NCBI RefSeq assembly: GCF_001625015.1
Contig: NZ_LVWJ02000014.1
Span: 2,790,001-2,854,000, forward strand
DNA from: Lewinella sp. 4G2
Lineage (GTDB): Bacteria > Bacteroidota > Bacteroidia > Chitinophagales > Saprospiraceae
DNA length: 64,000 bases
Direction of reading: 5' to 3'
Part shown: positions 34,374-44,140 of the stretch, in pieces
Layout of the letters: the number at the start of each line of letters is the position of its first letter
Numbering within the stretch: position 1 is the first letter of the stretch
Position numbers and translations under genes: made by a program
The notes under the pieces: model-generated
The model's database searches: none
What the model was told of the DNA's origin: nothing
Seen by the model: the letters and a program-made list of their open reading frames with translations, nothing else

Positions 34374-34414
34374 GTTTGGTTACGCAAATTTAGGTAGCCA
34401 AACGGTTACGCAAA
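34374..34414 (-). promoter_or_regulatory. Promoter and probable ArsR operator of the DUF4287-SRPBCC-ArsR operon
   Basis: On the minus strand TTTG (34414-34411), an 18-bp spacer and TAAATTTG (34392-34385) match the Bacteroidota promoter exactly. A 10-bp inverted repeat with one mismatch (34374-34383 GTTTGGTTAC, 34394-34403 GTAGCCAAAC) brackets the -7 element, and GGTTACGCAAA is repeated directly on the + strand at 34378-34388 and 34404-34414. Binding here would block RNA polymerase, as expected of ArsR autoregulation. Confidence 0.75.
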
Positions 34415-34540
34415 AGGGTCTAAGTCAATTATTCAAGCTTTCGGACAAAGTCAATCCGAATCGTCACTGCTCACCTTCGTGATGAATCAGGGCGCTGCCG
34501 CGGGTGCCCGGAAATAGGCAAGTAAAAAGAACCTGCCCTC

Positions 34541-36652
34541 TCACCGAATGACGAAACGACTACTCATAACTCGCCCGTCCGTCATTCGTAACACGATGGC
34601 GTAAGGACCGGGGCGGTACTGATGACCGGTGAGAGAAATGACCAATCTATCTGATGCCGGCTCCTTTATCGTAGTCACCTTTCTGCCAGCCAGGGTAAAG
34701 ATCTCCGCTGAAGCGACACGGCGTGTATCTAGGTCCACTGTTAGTTGGTCCTTAACCGGATTCGGGTAGAGTTTGATCCCTGCCTGAGCGAAGGTGGAAA
34801 CCGCAGTCAGGTCATCAATGACAAAAGTCTCCTCGTAGGTGCAGTCGTTGGCGTCCGTTATTGTCACGGTGTATTCCCCGAAGTTGAGGTCCGTCCGGAT
34901 CGAGTCCGTCAGCGTGGTATCGGACCAGGCGTAGCGGTAGGGTGGGGTGGCGCCTTCCACCGTCAGGGTAATGGTGCCACCGTCGCGCAGACGGGCGGGG
35001 GTGGTTGCGCTGGTGACCGTGAAGTCGGAGTCGGGCCCGGTGATCGTAAAGGTCACCCGTACGGCATTGCCGGACATATCCCTAAAGAAGATTGCCTTTT
35101 CGCCGACCGTCAAATTAGTTACGGACTGTTCGCCAGCCGTCCCCTCCGCTTCGGTACTGCCGCCGGATACGTTGAACGTAGCCGTTCCGTCGTTCCCCCC
35201 AAAACATGACACCGGCGTCAGCGCCACAATAGTCGCGACGAGCGGGCGCTGAGTACGTAGGGAATATAACTCGTGGCCGATCTCGCCGTCGTCGGCAAAG
35301 AAGTAGAGCAGCTTGTCGACGGATAGGAAGTGGGTAGGGAAACTGCTGCCGCCACCCCGATTAACGTTGGAGACGAGCACGGTGCCCGCTACGGTCCCGT
35401 CGGAAACGTACAGCTCGGTGCCGGTAGAATTGCCATTGTTATCTAGGCCCCGCGCCGCGAAGTAAAGCTGCCCCTCATGCTCGTGGAATAAACTGCTGGG
35501 GACAATGCCACTCTCCGCGCCGGGTATGAGGTCTTTCACCTGGGTCGTCCCCAACTGAGAGCCATTCGTCCGCCACAGTTCGACGCCACCGGTAGGCGTA
35601 GCATCTGCGTAGTAAACGAAGTCGCCGACAGTCGTGAAGTGTTGGGGCGCGTACCCACCGTTACCGATTTCTGGCAGGTTCTCAATGATGCGCGTACCCT
35701 GCGGGGAGCCGTCGCTGACGTACACGTCCGCGCCCCCGTTGATGTCGGCGGCGAAGATGAAGCGGTCGCCAATGAATGCGTAGCGATCGTCATCGGAATC
35801 GGTCTCGATGTTCATGCCGGGACCATTGAAGTCAAAAATGAGCGTAGGGCGGGCGTTATCCGGGCCAAGTTTGTAGAGGTCGTAGCTCGTCAGCCGCGTG
35901 AGGGCACCAAAGTAGGCGGTGTCCTTGTGGACGACCATGCTTTCTAACGTGATGCCATTCGCGCCGCGGAAGTTGGATACCCGGACGGTCCCGTCTTCCG
36001 TACCGTCCGTCCGCCAGATCTGTCGGTTATCGATGCCACTCTCGGCGGTGAAATAGGTGACATTATCGCCGGTGTGAAAGTCACGTGGCAGGCTACCCCG
36101 GGTGTTGTTGCCCAGTACCTCGATGTCCTTTAGTAAGTAGGTGCCCTCCAACGTGCCGTCACTCCGCCAGAGTTCCGTTTCCGCGATGCTGTTTCGAGCC
36201 GCGAAGAGCAGGGTGTCCTGCGCGAAACCGAAGGTCCGGTCCGGGTCTTCCAGCAAGCCAGATGCGGGGCCGGTGAATATGTCCGCCACGATGCGGGTGC
36301 CGCGGGTAGTGCCGTCCGTCCGGTAAAGTTCCGTTCCGAAGCGTGGGGTCGTGGCGGCGAAGAAGACCTGATCGCCGACTTTAGTAAATCCGTGAGGCTC
36401 GCTGCCGTCCTCTCCGGGGACGATATCCGAGAGTAAGCGGGTGCCGGCCGGCGTACCGTCGCTGATCCAAATCTCCGTGCCCGTAGCGTCGTTACTGGCC
36501 GGGAAAATGAGCCTGCCGTTGAGGACGACGCCACGCTCTTCGGCGAGCGAACTGGAGCGGCCGGGGTTGATGTCCAGCACCAATTCCGGTGGCAACTGGG
36601 CACCGAGGGGAAGGCCCACCAATAGGAGGCCCAAAAACAACTGAAATCTCAT
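34541..36652 (-). CDS. ELWxxDGT-repeat T9SS-secreted protein
   Basis: 703 residues: signal peptide (to LPLGAQ), then about ten repeats of the ELWRSDGTxxGT type (ELYRTDGTTRGTRIV, ELWRSDGTLEGTYLLKDI, ELWRTNGSQLGTTQVKDL), likely a beta-propeller. A SprB-like segment follows (SCFGGNDGTATFNVSGGSTEAEG, DANDCTYEE). The C-terminal ~75 residues are a T9SS type A signal (LYPNPVKDQLTVDL). Secreted or surface-located; partner unknown. Single gene with no visible terminator. Confidence 0.85.
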   Translation of the reverse strand: MRFQLFLGLLLVGLPLGAQLPPELVLDINPGRSSSLAEERGVVLNGRLIFPASNDATGTEIWISDGTPAGTRLLSDIVPGEDGSEPHGFTKVGDQVFFAATTPRFGTELYRTDGTTRGTRIVADIFTGPASGLLEDPDRTFGFAQDTLLFAARNSIAETELWRSDGTLEGTYLLKDIEVLGNNTRGSLPRDFHTGDNVTYFTAESGIDNRQIWRTDGTEDGTVRVSNFRGANGITLESMVVHKDTAYFGALTRLTSYDLYKLGPDNARPTLIFDFNGPGMNIETDSDDDRYAFIGDRFIFAADINGGADVYVSDGSPQGTRIIENLPEIGNGGYAPQHFTTVGDFVYYADATPTGGVELWRTNGSQLGTTQVKDLIPGAESGIVPSSLFHEHEGQLYFAARGLDNNGNSTGTELYVSDGTVAGTVLVSNVNRGGGSSFPTHFLSVDKLLYFFADDGEIGHELYSLRTQRPLVATIVALTPVSCFGGNDGTATFNVSGGSTEAEGTAGEQSVTNLTVGEKAIFFRDMSGNAVRVTFTITGPDSDFTVTSATTPARLRDGGTITLTVEGATPPYRYAWSDTTLTDSIRTDLNFGEYTVTITDANDCTYEETFVIDDLTAVSTFAQAGIKLYPNPVKDQLTVDLDTRRVASAEIFTLAGRKVTTIKEPASDRLVISLTGHQYRPGPYAIVLRMTDGRVMSSRFVIR

Positions 36653-37131
36653 TTAACCGGGGGGAATTACTGTAAGACTGGAAGGCCCTAAGGTAAGGCG
36701 GCTACGCCTTACTAGCCAAGGTGCACCACCTAGCTAGTTTTTCCGGTGGTTCAGTTGAACTACGTCCTATATATACGACTGTAAACAACGGGTGATGGCA
36801 ACATCGGCTCTTACTCCCCAATGCCACGTTTGGTGTAACAATTTGTTGGCCGTGTTTCTCTGTTAAAACGAATTGATGGCTATATTTGGTCCGAATTCAC
36901 CCGAAATCTCCCCTGGTGAACTGAAATTGACCCCGGAGCACCACTTTTTACCACCGGACTCTGCATCTTGGAAAAATCGAAAGTGGTCTTTAAGGGAGAG
37001 GTGAGATGATCAAAGGCAATGAAAAATGACAACATATTAGGTATTCGAGCATGAAATAACACCTTCAGAATGGCACGCCGCTGCGCTGCCAGAAATCACG
37101 GAAGCATTCTGTGATAAAAATTTGTCTTTTT

Positions 37132-37155
37132 GTGGTAGAAAGTGGGAAAATGTGG
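37132..37155 (+). promoter_or_regulatory. MraZ operator: three GTGG boxes at 10-bp spacing
   Basis: GTGGT (37132), GTGGG (37142) and GTGGC (37152) repeat with exactly 10 bp between starts, 56 bp before the mraZ ATG. Known MraZ sites are direct TGGGN repeats with 5-bp spacers upstream of mraZ, so this is the expected autoregulatory operator; the G content of each box varies. Confidence 0.75.
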
Positions 37156-37183
37156 CCCGGTGATGTATTTTTACATCATCGGG
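37156..37183 (+). other. Hairpin between the MraZ boxes and mraZ
   Basis: CCCGGTGATGTA (37156-37167), TTTT loop, TACATCATCGGG (37172-37183): 12-bp stem with one G-T pair, starting directly after the last MraZ box. There is no T run after the stem, so it is not a classical terminator. It may influence mRNA stability or MraZ binding. Confidence 0.6.
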
Positions 37184-37210
37184 TGATTGATGTATTGCCC
37201 GCCACTTTTT

Positions 37211-37705
37211 ATGACCACTCCGTACAATTTACTTGGTGAGTATTCAGTGACCCTTGACGCCAAGGGCCGCCTCCGCTTACCCAGTAGTTTGATCAAGGGA
37301 TTGGGCGATCGGGACACCCTGAAAATGGTCGTCAACCGCGGCCTTACGAACTGTCTGACCATCTACCCGATGGACGTTTGGGACACCGTTCGCAAGCCCA
37401 TCGATGAGCTCAATTCCTTCGACCGCCGTGCGGACAAACTGAAGCGCCTCTTTTACCGGGGGGCAACGGAGGTTGTGCCAGATTCTGCCGACCGGATCCT
37501 GCTGCCTAAGGGCCTGCAGACCATCCTGAAGAAGAACCTGGAGGAAGGTGCGAAGCTCAAGAACCTCGTGCTCATCGGGCTGAATAACAAAATTGAAATA
37601 TGGGACGAATCCGAGTACGAACGGATGTTGGAGGATGAAGCTGATGAATACGGCTCGCTCTCCGAAGATCTGCTCGGATATTCTTCACGGGAACCACTAG
37701 CCTGA
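37211..37705 (+). CDS. mraZ: Transcriptional regulator MraZ
   Basis: First gene of the dcw cluster; DNA-binding repressor made of two SpoVT/AbrB-like domains. ATG 37211 gives 164 residues starting MTTPYNLLGEYSVTLDAKGRLRLP; an ATG 24 bp earlier (37187-37190 region) lies inside the leader and is less likely. The second repeat reads VPDSADRILLPKGLQTIL. The cognate GTGG boxes lie upstream. The rsmH start follows one base after the stop. Confidence 0.93.
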   Translation: MTTPYNLLGEYSVTLDAKGRLRLPSSLIKGLGDRDTLKMVVNRGLTNCLTIYPMDVWDTVRKPIDELNSFDRRADKLKRLFYRGATEVVPDSADRILLPKGLQTILKKNLEEGAKLKNLVLIGLNNKIEIWDESEYERMLEDEADEYGSLSEDLLGYSSREPLA

Positions 37706-37706
37706 C

Positions 37707-38618
37707 ATGTCAGACTACCACGTCCCCGTACTGGCCCACGAATGCGTGGAAGCCTTGAATTTACGTCTCGGAGGAGTTTACGTTGATGTAACCTTCGGTG
37801 GGGGTGGCCACAGCCGCCTCATCCTCGAACACGCAAAGGACCTCGATCTGAAGCTGTTCGGATTTGACCAGGATGAGGAAGCCCGGGCCAATGCGCTCAC
37901 CGATGACCGCTTCACCTTCGTAGCGGCCAACTTTCGCCACTTACGTAACCACTTACGCCTGTACGGCATCACCCAAATTGATGGGTTGCTTGCCGACCTG
38001 GGGGTTTCCAGCCACCAGTTCAACCAGGCCGACCGTGGGTTCAGTTACCGCTTTGACGCGGATCTGGACATGCGCATGAGCAAGACGGTTGACCGCTCGG
38101 CCGCCGACGTAGTGAATAACTACGACGCGGATGACCTGCAGCAGGTCTTTGGTGAATACGGCGAAGTCCGCAACGCCCGCACCCTGGCCCACGCCATCGT
38201 GGAAGCCCGGGAGCGCCAGCCGATCGTATCCATTCAGGACTTCCTGAACGTGTGCGATCCGCTAGTTCGTGGCACGCGGCCCCGCTACTTAGCACAAGTT
38301 TTTCAAGCATTACGGATAGAAGTCAACGACGAGATCGGCGCACTTACTGATTTATTGGCACAAGCCACCGATTTACTGATACCTGACACAGGCCGACTCG
38401 TCGTGATTTCTTACCACTCGCTGGAAGACCGCATCACCAAAAACTTCCTCAAAACCGGTAACGCTAAAGGCGAAATGGTGAAAGACTTTTACGGGAAAAT
38501 TGACCGACCGTACAAGATCCTCACCAAAAAGCCCCAGTTGCCAAGCGCGGAAGAAATTCAGCGCAACTCCCGCGCCCGTAGCGCTAAACTGCGGGTAGGT
38601 CTTAGAGTGGGGGAGTAG
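37707..38618 (+). CDS. rsmH: 16S rRNA (cytosine1402-N4)-methyltransferase
   Basis: Methylates C1402 of 16S rRNA using SAM. 303 residues. SAM-binding YVDVTFGGGGHSRLIL (about 25-40), FGFDQDEEA, LLADLGVSSHQFNQADRGFSYR and the C-terminal VVISYHSLEDRITKNFLK are all family signatures. ATG follows the mraZ stop by one base. It is separated from ftsL by a 79-bp spacer with a heptamer array. Confidence 0.95.
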   Translation: MSDYHVPVLAHECVEALNLRLGGVYVDVTFGGGGHSRLILEHAKDLDLKLFGFDQDEEARANALTDDRFTFVAANFRHLRNHLRLYGITQIDGLLADLGVSSHQFNQADRGFSYRFDADLDMRMSKTVDRSAADVVNNYDADDLQQVFGEYGEVRNARTLAHAIVEARERQPIVSIQDFLNVCDPLVRGTRPRYLAQVFQALRIEVNDEIGALTDLLAQATDLLIPDTGRLVVISYHSLEDRITKNFLKTGNAKGEMVKDFYGKIDRPYKILTKKPQLPSAEEIQRNSRARSAKLRVGLRVGE

Positions 38619-38677
38619 CAAGTTGCGAGTAACACACTCGGTACTCGCTACTTGCAACTCGAAACTCGATACTTTTC
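38614..38677. repeat. Self-inverting 7-bp array inside the dcw operon
   Basis: Units AGTAGCA, AGTTGCG, AGTAACA, CACTCGG (38614-38641) then, after a T, ACTCGCT, ACTTGCA, ACTCGAA, ACTCGAT, ACTTTTC (38643-38677). The two halves are partly complementary: 38618-38631 pairs with 38642-38655 (14 bp, one mismatch, 10-nt loop). It overlaps the rsmH stop codon and could form a stem in the dcw transcript. Confidence 0.75.
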
Positions 38678-38697
38678 AAGGTGTGAATTAAACCGAA

Positions 38698-39006
38698 ATG
38701 GCAGTTAGAAGAAAAAAACGCGGGAAAAAACTCGAGCTGTCAGCGCTCATTCTGGAGAACCTGGGCTTCCTCGCTTTCCTGGGCTTACTCGCCATCATCT
38801 ACATCGGTAACGCACACTACGCCGAGTACAACGTCCGTAAGATCCAAACGCTAGAGGCGGACATCAAAGAACAAAACTGGCTGCACCTGACGCTGCAATC
38901 CGAGAACATGTATAACGGCCTGCGCTCGGAAGTCGTCGAAACCGTCCGGGAGGACGGCCTGCGGATGCACCGTGGTAAACCGAAAAAACTGGTCGTGAGT
39001 AAATAG
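38698..39006 (+). CDS. ftsL: FtsL-like divisome protein
   Basis: 102 residues, a small bitopic membrane protein of the septal complex. Basic N-terminus (AVRRKKRGKK), one transmembrane segment (about 20-38, ENLGFLAFLGLLAIIYIGN), then a coiled-coil-like periplasmic part (EYNVRKIQTLEADIKEQNWLHLTLQSENM). Identity rests on size, topology and position between rsmH and ftsI, since FtsL sequences diverge widely. Confidence 0.8.
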   Translation: MAVRRKKRGKKLELSALILENLGFLAFLGLLAIIYIGNAHYAEYNVRKIQTLEADIKEQNWLHLTLQSENMYNGLRSEVVETVREDGLRMHRGKPKKLVVSK

Positions 39007-39097
39007 ACCAAGTAACCACGCGCCTCTCCTTTACAACACTCATTTTATACACCCACCTCCGGGCTTCACACACTCGGCACTTTCGCTCCCTTTAGTC

Positions 39098-41215
39098 ATG
39101 GCAGTCAATTTTAAAGACGAAGTCCTCGTACGCGTCTACGTCATTTGCGCGATCATCGTTGTACCGGTGGCCCTGCTCTTGTCATTCCGCACGCTGGAGA
39201 TCGCCGTGTTTAAGCAGGAGAAGTACCAGAAGCTAGGGGAGGCTTACGTACGGGACGTTACCGTGCAGGCCGAGCGGGGTAATATCTACAGCCAGGACGG
39301 CAACCTGCTGGCTACTTCCGTCCCCTACTTCAGCCTCCGGTTTGACCCTTTCATGGCCTCGCCCGAGGACTACTACGACAACATCGATAGCCTGGCTTAC
39401 CTGCTCAGCCTGCACGTGGACAACAGCCATACGGCTGGTGCCTGGCGGGATAGCCTGTTCAATATGCGCGATAGCGTCAACCGCAGCGCTAATCACTACT
39501 ACCGGTTGGCGGAGAGCGTTAGCTACCGGAAACTGCAGGACATTAAAACCTTCCCCCTCTTCAATAAGGGGAGAATGGGCGGTGGCCTCATCGTTGAGAA
39601 AAAGGAATCCCGCAAGCGCCCCTTCGGCTGGTTGGCCCGCCGGACGGTTGGCCGCATCGGCGGTGAAAAAGTAGGCTTGGAGGAAGCCTTCGACAAAGAG
39701 CTTTCCGGTAAGAAGGGTAAGGCGAGAATGTTCCGCATCCCCAACGGCGGCGGCTGGTTACCACTGGAGGACCTCACCGTCGTGGAGCCCACCGCGGGCG
39801 CTGACGTCCACAGTACCATCAATGTCAACATCCAGGACATTGCCGAGAACGCCCTTTACACCGCCGCGCGTCGCCACCTTCCCGATTGGGGAACCGCGAT
39901 CGTGATGGACGTCGAAACCGGTGCTATCCGGGCCATGGCCAACCTCGGCCGGGGGGATAAAACGAGCAATAAGTACTACGAGAACTACAATTACGCCATC
40001 GCCAAGGCTACTGAGCCCGGGTCCACCTTCAAGTTGGCTACCATGATGGCCTTGCTAGAGGACGATAAGGTGATGCTTGACGACGAGATCGACATCGAAA
40101 ATGGCGTCAAGACTTTCTACGACAAGAAGGTGACCGACTCCAACAAGAAGAGCCGCAACTGGAACAACATTTCCATTCGCCAGGCCTTCGAGCAGTCTTC
40201 CAACGTGGCCATGGCCAAGCTGGCCGACAGTCTTTACCAGGGTAATGAGTTCAGCGCTCGGTTGGCAGACTTCAAACTGACGGAAAAGACGGGACTGGAA
40301 ATCACCGGTGAGGCGGAGCCCTTCATCGCCGATACGAGCTCAGAATACTGGTCCGGCATCTCCCGCGCCTGGTTGGCTTTTGGGTACGAGAGCCGCATCA
40401 CGCCGCTGCAGATGCTCAATCTTTTCAACACCGTGGCCAACGACGGGCGTATGATGAAGCCTTACCTCGTGGATGAGATTCGCAGGGAGGGGAAGAGCGT
40501 CCAGCGATTCAAGCCTACCGTCATCCAGAAGCAAATCGCTTCCCAGACGACCATTGAGCAACTACGCTCTCTGTTAGAGGGGGTTGTCGACAACGGCACT
40601 GCGGCGAAGTTGAAATCCGACCAGTACCGCTTCGCCGGGAAGACGGGTACGAGCCAGCAGAACTACGGCCGCCGGGGGCGCAAGCAGTACCAGGCCAGCT
40701 TCGCCGGTTACTTCCCCGCCGAGAACCCGAAGTACAGCGTCATCGTCGTCATTTTCAATCCCAGCCAGGGTGCCTACTACGGTGGCGAAGTAGCCGGGCC
40801 GGTCTTCCGCGAGATCGCCGACAACATCTACAACAGTATGATCGAGGTGCACGAGCCCCTCAACCAGGGGCCCCGTCCGGTACTCTACGCCGAGCAAATG
40901 CCCGACGGTGATCTTGGCCATACGGATGAACTTGCTACACTCCTCAATTTCGTCAACGTCGATACGGATTCCACGACGGAGACCGAAATGGCTGTAGTTC
41001 GGTCCGCCGATGAGCGGGTCTCCCTTGCGGCCGCTGACCCTGCGGCGCAGGCCTTCCCCAACGTGCGGGGCATGCGCTTGCGCGATGCCGTCTACGTCCT
41101 CGAAAACGCTGGTTACGTCGTCCATCCCCGGGGCGTCGGGCGCGTCACGAGCCAGCAGTGGCAGCGGGATGCCGCCGGCCGGAAGGGCAAGGACGTCACC
41201 TTAATACTCAACTGA
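39098..41215 (+). CDS. ftsI: Septal peptidoglycan transpeptidase (PBP3) with a PASTA domain
   Basis: Cross-links septal peptidoglycan. 705 residues: short cytoplasmic end, one transmembrane helix (about 9-30), PBP-dimer domain, transpeptidase with Ser309 and Lys312 (EPGSTFKLATM), SSN 367-369, and KTGT at 515-518 (AGKTGTSQ). One C-terminal PASTA repeat (FPNVRGMRLRDAVYVLENAGY) binds peptidoglycan. Works with FtsW and FtsL in this cluster. Confidence 0.95.
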   Translation: MAVNFKDEVLVRVYVICAIIVVPVALLLSFRTLEIAVFKQEKYQKLGEAYVRDVTVQAERGNIYSQDGNLLATSVPYFSLRFDPFMASPEDYYDNIDSLAYLLSLHVDNSHTAGAWRDSLFNMRDSVNRSANHYYRLAESVSYRKLQDIKTFPLFNKGRMGGGLIVEKKESRKRPFGWLARRTVGRIGGEKVGLEEAFDKELSGKKGKARMFRIPNGGGWLPLEDLTVVEPTAGADVHSTINVNIQDIAENALYTAARRHLPDWGTAIVMDVETGAIRAMANLGRGDKTSNKYYENYNYAIAKATEPGSTFKLATMMALLEDDKVMLDDEIDIENGVKTFYDKKVTDSNKKSRNWNNISIRQAFEQSSNVAMAKLADSLYQGNEFSARLADFKLTEKTGLEITGEAEPFIADTSSEYWSGISRAWLAFGYESRITPLQMLNLFNTVANDGRMMKPYLVDEIRREGKSVQRFKPTVIQKQIASQTTIEQLRSLLEGVVDNGTAAKLKSDQYRFAGKTGTSQQNYGRRGRKQYQASFAGYFPAENPKYSVIVVIFNPSQGAYYGGEVAGPVFREIADNIYNSMIEVHEPLNQGPRPVLYAEQMPDGDLGHTDELATLLNFVNVDTDSTTETEMAVVRSADERVSLAAADPAAQAFPNVRGMRLRDAVYVLENAGYVVHPRGVGRVTSQQWQRDAAGRKGKDVTLILN

Positions 41216-41300
41216 TTATCAATGCTTTGCCGGTAGTTCTTCGCCGGCGGGCTCACTCAAGACTTTATCCCTTAAACTATTTTTTGCAACCGATTTATCC

Positions 41301-42827
41301 ATGCTGCTCACTCAACTCGTTCATCGCTTACAAGACCTCTCGGCCGTCATCGCCGGCGAGCCGGGTGTAAGTGACCGGGAAGTGAGCAGCGTGGTTTTTG
41401 ACTCCCGCCAAGTGCAGCCGGGCAGCCTCTTCGTCGCCGTCAAGGGTACGCAGGTGGACGGCCACGACTACATCGGCAAGGCCATCGATCGGGGTGCCAT
41501 CGCCATTGTGGGCGCTGACGCAGGTGCCATGCAAAAGGGACTTAAAGAACAGAAAGAAACCAAGGACGGTACCTCCAACGAAGTGACCTTCATCACCGTG
41601 GAGGACTCCGCCAAAGCGCTCGCGCTCGCCGCCGCCGAATTCTACGGCAACCCCAGCCAGGACCTCACCCTGATTGGAGTGACCGGCACCAACGGCAAGA
41701 CGACCGTCACCACCTTACTCCACGACCTCTTCACGGATCTGGGTTACAAAGCCGGACTCCTTTCCACCGTTGAGGTACGGATTGGGACGGAGGTCAAGAC
41801 CGCCACCCACACTACGCCGGACGCCGTGGCCATCAACGCCAACCTCGCCGAGATGCTGGACGCGGGGTGTACTTACGTTTTCATGGAGGTCTCCAGCCAC
41901 GCCGTTGACCAGCAGCGGACGGTCGGCCTTGCGTTTGACGGAGGGGCGTTCACCAACCTCAGCCACGACCATCTTGATTACCACGAGACCTTCCGGGCCT
42001 ACCTGGAAGCCAAAAAAGCCTTCTTCGACGGGCTCCCCAAAACCGCTTTCGCCCTCAGTAATGCGGACGATAAGAACGGACCGGTGATGCTCCAGAATAC
42101 CCGGGCGACCAAACGCTTCTACAGCCTCCGTAAGGTGGTGGATTACCGGGCGCGTCTGCTCACGGATTCTCCGCAGGGGTTGCAACTCGAGTTGGACGGT
42201 ACTGAAATATTCACCCGTCTACTTGGTCGGTACAACGCTTACAACCTCACTGCCGTATTCGGTATCGCCATGGAGTTGGGGATGAACCGGGAGGAAACCC
42301 TCGTCTCCCTTAGCAACCTCACCGCCCCCAATGGCCGGATGGAGAACGTCGTTGATCCCACCGGTCAGGTGACGGCCATCGTTGACTACGCCCATACGCC
42401 GGATGCGTTGCAGAATATCCTTGAAACCCTTGCCGCCGTCCGCCAGCCCGGCGCCCAACTCATTTGTGTGGTGGGGGCCGGTGGTGATCGGGATAAGTCC
42501 AAACGCCCGGAGATGGCGCGCATCGCGGCCCAACTATCCGATCGGGTGATCCTCACTTCGGATAACCCACGAACGGAATCGGCGGAATCGATCCTGGACG
42601 ATATGTCCGCTGGACTCATCAGCCCGGCATCCCGCGCCAGCGCCCTGAGAATCACGGACCGCCGGAGTGCCATTCAGACCGCCGTGCAGTTCGCGCGGGC
42701 CGGAGACATTGTACTCGTAGCTGGAAAAGGACACGAAACTTACCAGGATATCCAGGGTGTAAAACACCCTTTCGACGATAAGGTAGAACTGACGAACGCT
42801 TTAAACCTCCGCCTCCATGCTAGTTAA
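41301..42827 (+). CDS. murE: UDP-MurNAc-tripeptide synthetase, meso-DAP type
   Basis: Adds the third residue of the stem peptide. 508 residues. ATP site GTNGKTT (about 128-134). DNPR (421-424) in [12 protein letters not shown] is the motif for meso-diaminopimelate as substrate. Codons 41511-41527 contain a copy of the dispersed 17-bp motif (VGADAGAM). Its last 11 bp overlap mraY. An 85-bp gap follows ftsI. Confidence 0.95.
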   Translation: MLLTQLVHRLQDLSAVIAGEPGVSDREVSSVVFDSRQVQPGSLFVAVKGTQVDGHDYIGKAIDRGAIAIVGADAGAMQKGLKEQKETKDGTSNEVTFITVEDSAKALALAAAEFYGNPSQDLTLIGVTGTNGKTTVTTLLHDLFTDLGYKAGLLSTVEVRIGTEVKTATHTTPDAVAINANLAEMLDAGCTYVFMEVSSHAVDQQRTVGLAFDGGAFTNLSHDHLDYHETFRAYLEAKKAFFDGLPKTAFALSNADDKNGPVMLQNTRATKRFYSLRKVVDYRARLLTDSPQGLQLELDGTEIFTRLLGRYNAYNLTAVFGIAMELGMNREETLVSLSNLTAPNGRMENVVDPTGQVTAIVDYAHTPDALQNILETLAAVRQPGAQLICVVGAGGDRDKSKRPEMARIAAQLSDRVILTSDNPRTESAESILDDMSAGLISPASRASALRITDRRSAIQTAVQFARAGDIVLVAGKGHETYQDIQGVKHPFDDKVELTNALNLRLHAS

Positions 42828-44082
42828 TTTTTGGGAATGGTTGGGGACCGTACTGGGTGATTTCCCGGGGGACAAAGTCTTTCGTTTTCTCTCCGTGCGC
42901 GCCGGGGTGGCGATCATCATTTCCCTGGTGATCAGCATGATCTTTGGTGGCAACATCATCCGTATGCTGCGCCGCAAGCAAATGGGCGAAGAAGTGCGGG
43001 ACCTGGGCCTCGCGGGCCAAAAAGAAAAGGCCGGTACGCCGACGATGGGCGGCATCATCATCCTGTTGGCCATCCTGGTCCCCTGCCTGCTGATGGGTGA
43101 CCTGAGTAATATTTACCTCGTGGTCATGCTCGTTTCCACGGTGTGGCTGGGCGCCATTGGCTTTGTGGATGATTACCTCAAGCAAAAGCACAAAAATAAA
43201 GATGGGCTGGCCGGCAAATTCAAGGTGCTCGGTCAGGTAGGGCTGGGTGTTTTCATCGCCGTCGTTATGCTTTTTAATGACCAGATCGTGGTGCGGATGG
43301 ACGTTAACGCCGCCGCCGAAATTGGGCTGACCGTAGCCGATCGGGTAGGGGCGGTGGCCTCTTCCACTTTGGATAACGGCGATATCATCAACCGGGCCAA
43401 TTACCGGACGACGCTGACGAACGTTCCATTTTTTAAGGATGGCGCCTTTGCCTACGGAGACGTAATGAGCTGGGTCAACATCAGCGAAGAACTGGTTTAT
43501 CTCCTCTTCATCCCCTTCATCATCTTCGTAGTGACTGCCGTATCAAACGCCGCTAATCTCACCGACGGGCTGGACGGTTTGGCGACGGGTGTTTCCGCGA
43601 TCATCGCCGGGGTCCTGCTCATTTTTGCCTATATCAGTTCCAATGCAATCGCGACGAATTACCTCGGTATTCTCCACCTGCCGGGAACGGAGGAACTGGT
43701 GATTTACGCCGGCTGTCTATTTGGTGCTTGCCTCGGTTTCCTCTGGTACAACAGCCACCCGGCGACGGTATTTATGGGGGATACCGGATCACTGGCCCTG
43801 GGTGGCGTGATTGCGGCGCTCGCTATTCTGCTACGCAAGGAATTATTGCTGCCTTTGCTCTGCGGCGTTTTTGTGATGGAAAACCTGTCCGTCATCATCC
43901 AGGTGAGCTACTTCAAATACACGAAAAAACGCTACGGGGAAGGCCGGCGGATCTTCAAAATGAGCCCCCTGCACCATCACTACCAGAAGTTGGGGATGCC
44001 GGAAACGAAGATTGTTAACCGTGCCTGGATCATCGGATTGTTACTGGCCGTTGCTACCATCCTCACGCTAAAACTTCGGTAA
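42817..44082 (+). CDS. mraY: Phospho-MurNAc-pentapeptide transferase (MraY)
   Basis: Makes lipid I in the inner membrane. 421 residues, about ten membrane segments. Catalytic aspartates D118 and D119 ([16 protein letters not shown]), [15 protein letters not shown] (245-259), and [10 protein letters not shown] near 383-390. A ~55-residue periplasmic stretch between helices (160-215) makes it longer than the E. coli enzyme, as in other Bacteroidota. ATG overlaps the murE end by 11 bp. Confidence 0.95.
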   Translation: MLVNFWEWLGTVLGDFPGDKVFRFLSVRAGVAIIISLVISMIFGGNIIRMLRRKQMGEEVRDLGLAGQKEKAGTPTMGGIIILLAILVPCLLMGDLSNIYLVVMLVSTVWLGAIGFVDDYLKQKHKNKDGLAGKFKVLGQVGLGVFIAVVMLFNDQIVVRMDVNAAAEIGLTVADRVGAVASSTLDNGDIINRANYRTTLTNVPFFKDGAFAYGDVMSWVNISEELVYLLFIPFIIFVVTAVSNAANLTDGLDGLATGVSAIIAGVLLIFAYISSNAIATNYLGILHLPGTEELVIYAGCLFGACLGFLWYNSHPATVFMGDTGSLALGGVIAALAILLRKELLLPLLCGVFVMENLSVIIQVSYFKYTKKRYGEGRRIFKMSPLHHHYQKLGMPETKIVNRAWIIGLLLAVATILTLKLR

Positions 44083-44140
44083 TACGCCACCTCACTTTTG
44101 CAGACTTCACTACTCAACTACGCTAGCCACCTTCAATAAA

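Larger units (their letters stand above)
36653..37210. promoter_or_regulatory. Upstream region of the dcw cluster
   Basis: About 560 bp. It contains an 8-bp-stem hairpin (36693-36712), a possible promoter (TCTG 36859-36862, 18-bp spacer, TATATTTG 36881-36888) that would give a ~315-nt leader, the MraZ boxes and a hairpin just before mraZ. A 60-codon antisense frame at 36880-37062 shows no family and is not called. Confidence 0.45.

Noticed and set aside
36880-37062. 60-codon minus-strand frame before mraZ
   Set aside because: Covers the likely promoter region, no signal peptide or motif.
37187-37210. Earlier in-frame start of mraZ
   Set aside because: It would lie at the edge of the leader hairpin and adds residues (YCPPLF) foreign to MraZ proteins.
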